Assembly (NCBI GenBank): GCA_913061385.1
Contig: CAJXTM010000038.1
Location: forward strand, 1-11,771
DNA: 11,771 nucleotides
Direction: 5' to 3'
Origin: an uncultured Rhodopirellula sp.
GTDB taxonomy: Bacteria; Planctomycetota; Planctomycetia; Pirellulales; Pirellulaceae
Both the position numbers and the translations under genes were made by a program. Position 1 is the first letter of the stretch. Every line of letters begins with the position of its first letter. This document shows, in pieces, positions 6,815 through 11,771 of this stretch. The notes beneath the pieces are model-generated. The model made no database searches, was not told where the DNA came from, and saw nothing but the letters and a program-made list of their open reading frames with translations.

Positions 6815-8203
6815 ATGATTCGAAGACTCGTACTATCCGCAACTTTTCTGGGATTAATTTTCATGCCGCTTCTTACAAGTTCCGGAGACGAAAAACTGAA
6901 TTGGGCAATCGTGATCCATGGTGGTGCAGGTAGTGATCCACAAAACTGGAACGACGCCAAAACCAAAATTCGAGAGGACGGGCTTCATCGTGCCCTGACA
7001 GCGGGTCGTGATGCATTGGCCAAAGGCGGTAACGCACTGGACACCGTGGAATTGGTTATCCGTATTCTTGAAGACGACGCCGCATTCAATGCTGGCCGCG
7101 GTGCCGTTCTCACCAAGGAAGGAAAGGTCGAATTAGATGCATCGATTATGGATGGCAAAACTCGGGCATGCGGTGCTGTCGCAAGCCTGACTGCCACCAG
7201 AAATCCCATTAATCTGGCTCGGCGGGTGATGACTGAAACACCCCATGTGCTGCTAGCTGGTCAAGGTGCTGATCAATTCGCTGAACAACAAAACGTGCCT
7301 CTTGTAGAACCTGATTACTTCCTGAGCAAAGCAAGATTCCCCGAAAGTGAGCCACACTTTGGTACGGTCGGTTGCGTCGTTTTAGATTCTGATGGAAATC
7401 TAGCTGCGGGAACCAGCACCGGAGGCACTTCTAAAAAACTGCCAGGCCGAGTGGGCGACTCACCAATCATCGGAGCTGGAACTTATGCTGCGAATGATAC
7501 CTGTGCTGTTTCAGGAACTGGGGTCGGTGAAGAATACATCCGCAACTCGGTTGCCTATGACGTTGCGGCACGAATGCGTTATGCCAATCAGAGCATCGAA
7601 GATGCTGTCACCACAATCATGCACCGCACATTGAAATCTGGCATGGGTGGAATCATCGCGCTTTCCAAGGAAGGAAAAATCGTGATGCAGCACAACACCC
7701 CCGGCATGAGTTGTGGTGCAGCTGACAGCTCAGGAAGATTTGACACTCACTTGGTCCTCAAAAACGGTGGATGCCCGCCAAGCATCGAAAATGCAGAAGC
7801 TGGCACCACATCCACCGCCAACACAGAAATCTCGAAGTTGCTTCTGCAGCAGGTCAAAGACTGGAATCAGGGCGACATCGATGCATTCATGAAGCCGTAC
7901 TGGAACAGTGAACAATTGACTTTTTCCTCCGGTGGAAAAGTCACGCGTGGTTATGAAAAAACACTGAACGGCTACAAAGATCGTTATCCTGATACCAAAA
8001 CGATGGGAACACTCACGTTCGAGAAACTCGAGTTCCAACCACTTGGTCAAGATGCAATGCAAGTACTCGGTATCTGGAAACTTGCCAGGGACAACGAACC
8101 TCTCGAAGGTCGTTTTACATTGGTCCTTCGACGATTCCCTGAGGGCTGGAAAATAATTCACGACCACACCTCGAAAACACCCGACGAACTGGTGCAACCG
8201 TGA
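6815..8203 (+). CDS. Exported isoaspartyl peptidase/L-asparaginase (Ntn hydrolase) fused to a SnoaL-like domain
   Basis: A 462-residue protein with two domains. Residues 1 to about 24 are a signal peptide. Residues 28-325 form an N-terminal-nucleophile hydrolase of the plant-type asparaginase/isoaspartyl peptidase family: IHGGAG (34-39), FNAGRGAVLT (91-100), LDASIMDG (107-114), HFGTVG with Thr184 as the autoprocessing site and nucleophile, STGGTSKKLPGRVGDSP (201-217) and SGTGVGE (233-239). It should self-cleave before Thr184 and hydrolyse beta-aspartyl peptides or asparagine. Residues about 337-455 are a SnoaL/DUF4440-like alpha+beta domain ending FTLVLRRFPEGWKIIHDHTS; its partner or ligand is unknown. 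The normal family length is about 310-340, so the extra 120 residues are a real fusion. The ATG lies 8 bp after the GTPase stop with no Shine-Dalgarno. The TGA overlaps the GTG of the pectate lyase gene, so coupling is likely. Confidence 0.92.
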   Translation: MIRRLVLSATFLGLIFMPLLTSSGDEKLNWAIVIHGGAGSDPQNWNDAKTKIREDGLHRALTAGRDALAKGGNALDTVELVIRILEDDAAFNAGRGAVLTKEGKVELDASIMDGKTRACGAVASLTATRNPINLARRVMTETPHVLLAGQGADQFAEQQNVPLVEPDYFLSKARFPESEPHFGTVGCVVLDSDGNLAAGTSTGGTSKKLPGRVGDSPIIGAGTYAANDTCAVSGTGVGEEYIRNSVAYDVAARMRYANQSIEDAVTTIMHRTLKSGMGGIIALSKEGKIVMQHNTPGMSCGAADSSGRFDTHLVLKNGGCPPSIENAEAGTTSTANTEISKLLLQQVKDWNQGDIDAFMKPYWNSEQLTFSSGGKVTRGYEKTLNGYKDRYPDTKTMGTLTFEKLEFQPLGQDAMQVLGIWKLARDNEPLEGRFTLVLRRFPEGWKIIHDHTSKTPDELVQP

Positions 8204-9717
8204 CCGATGGACAGCGCACTGTTAGACATTACAAACGAGGTTGGGTGTCTTCGATCTACCTCGTTGTAATTACCAGTATTCTTGCAGGCATCTATACTCA
8301 AACCGAGCTACACGCGCAAAACTCTGCACCACCCACGCGTCAGGCAGTAACCAATGCTCTGCATCATGCCGTCAGATTTTTCCGAAATCATGCTTCTGCC
8401 AACGGTGGTTATGTCTTCCAACTCAGCGCCGACCTCAGCAAGCGGGAAGGGGAGGGCAAGGTGTCATCAGCAACCGCTTGGATCGAACCGCCCGGAACCC
8501 CAGCGGTTGGCCTTGCATTCTTGCAAGCGTACCGACGGTGCAAAGATCCGATCCTGCTTGAAGCCGCAAAAGAAACTGCTGAGGCCCTGCGACAAGGGCA
8601 GTTGGAATCTGGAGGATGGGACAATCGCATCGAATTCGCAACTCGTGAACGAGCGAAATACGCGTATCGCACCGGCATGAAAACAAACCACAAGGACAAA
8701 CTTCGAAACACGACCACCTTTGATGACAACAAATCCCAATCAGCCATTAGGTTCCTGATGGAACTCGATGACGAATTGAATCACACCCTTCAACCAACGC
8801 ACGAGGCAGCCATCTACGCGTTGGACTCAGTCCTCAAATCTCAATATCCCAATGGAGCGTGGCCGCAACGCTTCACTGAATCCCCCAATCCTTCGCTGTA
8901 CCCAGTGATCAAGGCGTCTGTTCCCGAACAGTGGTCAAGGGAATATCCGGGGAAGAAATATAGTGATTTCTACACCCTGAATGACAACACGATCTGCGAT
9001 TTAATCGAGCTGTTACTTGATGCGGCAGACATCTATCAACGGCCTGATTATCGAGATTCTGCATGTCGGGGTGGTGACTTCCTAATTCTCGCCCAGCTAC
9101 CAGAACCGCAGCCAGGTTGGGCACAACAATATGACAAAGACATGCATCCCGCCTGGGCAAGAAAGTTTGAACCCCCGGCCATCACGGGTGGAGAATCGCA
9201 GCGTGTGATGCGGACACTGATGCGTTTGTATCGTCGCACCGCAAGACACATTAAAAATGCTGAACGTTTTTTAAAACCTCTGGATTCAGCAATCCCCTAT
9301 TATCGACGCTCGGAACTTGAAAGTGGGCAACTGGCTCGCTTTTATGAATTGCACACCAATCAACCGCTGTTCTTCACCAAAGAATACAAGCTGACGCATT
9401 CCTCCGAGGACATGCCCACCCACTATGCATTTCTCATCAGCTCGAAATTGGATTCCATCGAGAGAGAATTCAACACAATTCGCACAGCTTCTGCACCAAA
9501 GACACCGCAATCAGCAAGCACACTCCTGCCCAAACGAACAGACGCTCTGGACTCCAAAGTAACGATCATCCTGAACAGCCTTGATAGCCGCGGTGCGTGG
9601 GTCGAAACGGGCCGTATGCGATACCATGGCTCTGATGATACAACGACACAGGTGATTCGCAGTGACACCTTCGTCACCAATCTGATGAGCCTTGCAACAT
9701 GGCTGGGTGTTGAATAA
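8200..9717 (+). CDS. Pectate lyase-like protein, polysaccharide lyase family 10 type
   Basis: A 505-residue exported protein resembling PL10 pectate lyases, which cleave polygalacturonate by Ca2+-dependent beta-elimination. A basic stretch and hydrophobic segment (about 14-38) give a signal peptide or anchor, with possible cleavage after HAQ (about 40). Family-like blocks follow: GGWDNRIEF (138-146), TTTFDDNKSQSAIRFL (171-186), QYPNGAWPQRF (215-225), YTLNDNTICDLIELLLDA (258-275), QPGWAQQYDKDMHPAWARKFEPPA (304-327, listed as its key W, D and R residues) and GGESQRVMRTL (330-340). These map to the (alpha/alpha)-toroid substrate groove. About 110 further residues (371-480), including ARFYELHTNQPLFFTKEYKL, are typical of planctomycete relatives. 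The GTG start overlaps the preceding TGA by 4 bp, a standard coupling arrangement. Pectate specificity is inferred from the family; some relatives are uncharacterised. Confidence 0.85.
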   Translation: MTDGQRTVRHYKRGWVSSIYLVVITSILAGIYTQTELHAQNSAPPTRQAVTNALHHAVRFFRNHASANGGYVFQLSADLSKREGEGKVSSATAWIEPPGTPAVGLAFLQAYRRCKDPILLEAAKETAEALRQGQLESGGWDNRIEFATRERAKYAYRTGMKTNHKDKLRNTTTFDDNKSQSAIRFLMELDDELNHTLQPTHEAAIYALDSVLKSQYPNGAWPQRFTESPNPSLYPVIKASVPEQWSREYPGKKYSDFYTLNDNTICDLIELLLDAADIYQRPDYRDSACRGGDFLILAQLPEPQPGWAQQYDKDMHPAWARKFEPPAITGGESQRVMRTLMRLYRRTARHIKNAERFLKPLDSAIPYYRRSELESGQLARFYELHTNQPLFFTKEYKLTHSSEDMPTHYAFLISSKLDSIEREFNTIRTASAPKTPQSASTLLPKRTDALDSKVTIILNSLDSRGAWVETGRMRYHGSDDTTTQVIRSDTFVTNLMSLATWLGVE

Positions 9718-9779
9718 GTCTTGTGCGCTGCCTACCAATCACCTCACCTGTCTCTTGACTGAAGGTTCCTGCTGACACC

Positions 9780-10376
9780 ATGGCTGATTCTTCATCACAC
9801 GCCCATGAGCCCCCCGAAATCCCTGAACCGGAACAGCGTCTACCGGTGGTGTTGGTGGCAACGCCGCACCCGGCAATTCTGCATCCCGACAAGTTGTTGG
9901 AGAACTGTGGTTTGCGGACGCAACGTAGAAGCGGTCCGGGTGGGCAGCATAGAAATAAAACCAGCAGTGGCGCTTTCCTGCACTACCCCCCCACCAACAC
10001 CACGGCCGAGGCGACCGAAAGAAGAAGCCAAGCAGACAATCGAAAGATCGCGCTGGAACGGCTGCGATTTCGCTTAGCCGTTGAAGTCCGCAGCCCGTCA
10101 CCCATGGATGGGCACAAAGTCTCTGTTGATGAAATGGAACTGAGAAAACGATTCCAGGGAAAACCCCTTAAAATCAGCGATCGCAACAGTGACAAGCCAG
10201 CCGTATTGGCGCTGCTTCTAAATGACCTGCACGTGTGTGGTGGCCAACCCAGTGCCGTTGGACCTGCTTGGCACACATCCACCAGCGGCATTGTCCGGCT
10301 AATCAAATCGCATCCCACCGCGTTCACATTCCTGAATCGAATCAGGCAACACCATAATCGCCTTCCACTACGATAA
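9780..10376 (+). CDS. Release-factor-like protein with GGQ motif (RF-1 domain only)
   Basis: A 198-residue protein containing the peptidyl-tRNA hydrolysis domain of class I release factors. RRSGPGGQHRNKTSSG (49-64) has the GGQ at 54-56 in its usual setting, followed by EATERRSQADNRKIALERLR (77-96), which matches the RF-1 domain helix. The codon-recognition domains of RF1 and RF2 are absent, as in ArfB/YaeJ and similar rescue factors, so a role in stalled-ribosome rescue or organellar-like termination is inferred. It lacks the simple basic tail of ArfB. Instead, residues about 138-190 (AVLALLLNDLHVCGGQ to FTFLNRIRQHHN) look like a small helical domain of helix-turn-helix type, seen in planctomycete members. 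The N-terminus (1-22) is Pro/Glu-rich and probably disordered. It lies 62 bp after the pectate lyase stop with only a weak, distant GAAGG upstream. Confidence 0.88.
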   Translation: MADSSSHAHEPPEIPEPEQRLPVVLVATPHPAILHPDKLLENCGLRTQRRSGPGGQHRNKTSSGAFLHYPPTNTTAEATERRSQADNRKIALERLRFRLAVEVRSPSPMDGHKVSVDEMELRKRFQGKPLKISDRNSDKPAVLALLLNDLHVCGGQPSAVGPAWHTSTSGIVRLIKSHPTAFTFLNRIRQHHNRLPLR

Positions 10377-10420
10377 TTCACCCGCCTATGTTTTTTCGCA
10401 AGCGGAAGAAGCTGGATGAC

Positions 10421-10453
10421 ATTTCAGCTAAACTGTAAGATCAAAGCTGAAAT
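10421..10453. repeat. Perfect 9-bp inverted repeat, candidate operator or hairpin
   Basis: ATTTCAGCT (10421-10429) and AGCTGAAAT (10445-10453) are exact reverse complements separated by 15 nt. The repeat lies 44 bp after one stop codon and 114 bp before the next start. No T-tract follows, which argues against an intrinsic terminator. Arm length and a centre-to-centre spacing of 24 bp (about two helical turns) fit a dimeric regulator, but a chance match cannot be excluded. Confidence 0.4.
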
Positions 10454-10556
10454 CGCGATTGCGGAAAATTGACAAGTTACTCGCCTGTCCCCAGCTCGAA
10501 GATTTCCCACCTGAACGAAACTGCTTCTGGCTGAGAAAACGCCACTAAATCCACAC

Positions 10557-10561
10557 GAGGT
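10557..10561 (+). promoter_or_regulatory. Shine-Dalgarno GAGGT before the TTG start
   Basis: GAGGT at 10557-10561 ends 5 nt before the TTG at 10567. It supports this non-ATG start; the next in-frame ATG is inside the mature domain. Confidence 0.55.
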
Positions 10562-10566
10562 CCTCC

Positions 10567-11735
10567 TTGATTCTCTCGATCCTGAATTTTTCGCTTCGGG
10601 CACTGCTGCCAGTCTATCTTTGCCTAACACCTTTGGTGAGTTTCTCAGCCGAGATTTTCGTCGAGGCAGAAAGTTTTCAGCAACGTGGAGGCTGGAAACT
10701 TGACACTCAGTTCATTCAGCAGATGGGGTCTCCTTACTTACTGGCTCACGGACTGGGACGCCCAGTCGACGATGCCATCACGACGATCGATGTCTCTGAA
10801 GCGGGAAATTACCGTCTTTGGGTTCGAACCAAGGACTGGGTCGCTCGGTGGAACGCCGACGTATCACCCGGCAAGTTTCAGGTTGTCATCAATGAAAAGC
10901 CAGTCAAGACAACATTCGGGACACAAGGCGCACAATGGACATGGCACGATGGTGGTATCGTTGCCCTGAAAAAAGGATCAACAAAGCTACGACTCAAGGA
11001 TCTGACCGGCTTTGATGGACGCTGTGATTGCATTTATCTGTCCACCAGCACTGACCAACCGCCTCCGCCGGCAGACACAGTTCTTTCAAAATGGCGACGT
11101 AAACAACTTGGGCTTCCTGCAAATCCTGAAAATCGTGGCCCCTACGACTTGGTAGTGATCGGCGGAGGATACGCGGGCATGGGTAGCGCCCTGTCTGCTG
11201 CCCGCATGGGATGTCGCGTTGCTCTGGTTCAGGACAGACCTGTTCTGGGCGGAAACGGATCCAGTGAGGTGCGCGTCTGGGCCAAAGGCAATATACGCCG
11301 AGGCAAGTTTCCAAGAATTGGCGAGATCATTGAGGAGATCGCCGATAAAGCAAAGAAATCTCCCGGGACTTACGAAGAATTCGGCGATGAGCTGAAGGAA
11401 AAAGTAATTCGCAATGAACCCAACATTGACCTTTTACTAAATCATCACGCTCACCGAGTCGACATGGATGGGAATCGCATTGCCGCAGTCCATGCTTTGG
11501 ATACACGCACAGGAGGTGAAGTCAAAATCATTGGTGACTACTTTGCCGACTGCACCGGCCATGGTTGGATTGGCACTTGGGCAAAGGCTGATCTCGACAT
11601 GTCGCCTGATGGGCGAATGGGCATGAGCAACATGTGGGCATGGGGCGAGCAAGGCACTGCCGCAACGTTCCCCGATACCCCTTGGGCTCTCGACCTTGAG
11701 ATGGCCGATTTCCCCTATCCACGGGACTATCACGG
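10567..11735 (+). CDS. Exported FAD-dependent oxidoreductase with N-terminal CBM-like domain (3' end missing)
   Basis: An open frame from a TTG start to the contig end, with 389 full codons before the adapter. Residues 1-28 are a signal peptide (ILSILNFSLRALLPVYLCL, then FSA at the cleavage site). Residues about 29-165 are a beta-rich region starting EIFVEAESF, with GGWKLD, GSPYLLAHGLG and GNYRLWVRT, resembling carbohydrate-binding or golvesin-type modules. After a Pro-rich linker (PPPP, about 166-169), DLVVIGGGYAGMGSALSAAR (194-213) is the FAD-binding GxGxxG fingerprint. It is followed by VLGGNGSSEVRVW (226-238) and DCTGHGW (328-334), typical of FAD_oxidored-family proteins common in planctomycetes. 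An in-frame TAA at 10546 limits the start; TTG at 10567 is chosen because of the GAGGT and the signal peptide. Substrate is unknown; a sugar or polysaccharide derivative is inferred from the N-terminal domain. Any residues past position 11735 (LLYTSDAADD) come from adapter. Confidence 0.88.
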
Positions 11736-11771
11736 CTGTCTCTTATACACATCTGACGCTGCCGACGACTC
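11736..11771 (-). other. Nextera i5 adapter, reverse complement (library artefact)
   Basis: CTGTCTCTTATACACATCT (11736-11754) is the reverse complement of the Tn5 mosaic end. GACGCTGCCGACGA (11755-11768) is the reverse complement of the read-1 primer site. The last three bases, CTC, match the first bases of the reversed S505 index. It creates false coding signals: an LLYTSDAADD tail on the plus strand and an MCIRDS start on the minus strand (stop-free from 11752). Mask before any annotation. Confidence 0.98.

Larger units (their letters stand above)
10377..10566 (+). promoter_or_regulatory. Intergenic region, probable promoter of the FAD oxidoreductase gene
   Basis: A 190-bp gap between the release-factor-like gene and the exported oxidoreductase. 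It is the longest gap in the plus-strand run and holds the 9-bp inverted repeat at 10421-10453. A separate promoter is likely, but no sigma-70-type pair of boxes is clear. Confidence 0.35.

Noticed and set aside
10239..10247. Second GGQ (residues 154-156) in the release-factor-like protein
   Set aside because: It lacks the surrounding basic RF-1 context and sits in a different helical region; coincidental.
11437..11752. Minus-strand open frames at the contig end, one starting MCIRDS
   Set aside because: They are antisense to the FAD oxidoreductase, and the MCIRDS start is translated adapter.
1..11771. Terminal inverted 19-bp repeats resembling transposon ends
   Set aside because: They are Tn5 mosaic ends from the sequencing library, attached to primer sites and an index, so the window is not a mobile element.

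Overview
The window looks like a contig from a marine-type planctomycete, assembled from a Nextera (Tn5) shotgun or metagenome library. The lineage is inferred from protein families: a secreted FG-GAP/VCBS protein, a PL10-type pectate lyase, an FAD oxidoreductase with an N-terminal carbohydrate-binding-like region, a short release-factor-like GGQ protein, and an ATP-grasp plus putative zinc-peptidase pair. No rRNA or tRNA is present to confirm it. Both ends are library adapter, not genome: 1-48 is the Nextera i5 side with index S505, and 11736-11771 is the same adapter in reverse complement. Biological sequence is about 49-11735.

Layout. (1) 177-1364 (+): secreted FG-GAP repeat protein. (2) 1365-2372: about 1 kb with no convincing gene, between convergent genes. 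(3) Minus-strand cluster, in transcription order: putative zinc metallopeptidase (5464-4442), D-Ala-D-Ala-ligase-like ATP-grasp enzyme (4318-3290) and DHDPS/NAL-family class I aldolase (3284-2373). The last two are almost fused. (4) 5465-5537: short divergent promoter region. (5) Plus-strand run: MnmE-like GTPase without the C-terminal catalytic-Cys tail (5538-6806), exported isoaspartyl peptidase/asparaginase fused to a SnoaL-like domain (6815-8203), PL10-like pectate lyase overlapping it by 4 bp (8200-9717), release-factor-like GGQ protein (9780-10376), and, after a 190-bp gap holding a 9-bp inverted repeat, the 5' part of an exported FAD-dependent oxidoreductase (10567 to the contig end).

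How the genes may work together. The pectate lyase, Ntn hydrolase, FAD oxidoreductase and FG-GAP protein all carry export signals and suggest breakdown of extracellular polysaccharide and protein. The minus-strand trio combines a peptidase, a carboxylate-amine ligase fold and a pyruvate-type aldolase. It may be a small uncharacterised amino-acid or peptide pathway; its substrate cannot be read from the sequence. No CRISPR array, insertion sequence, integrase or phage gene was seen.
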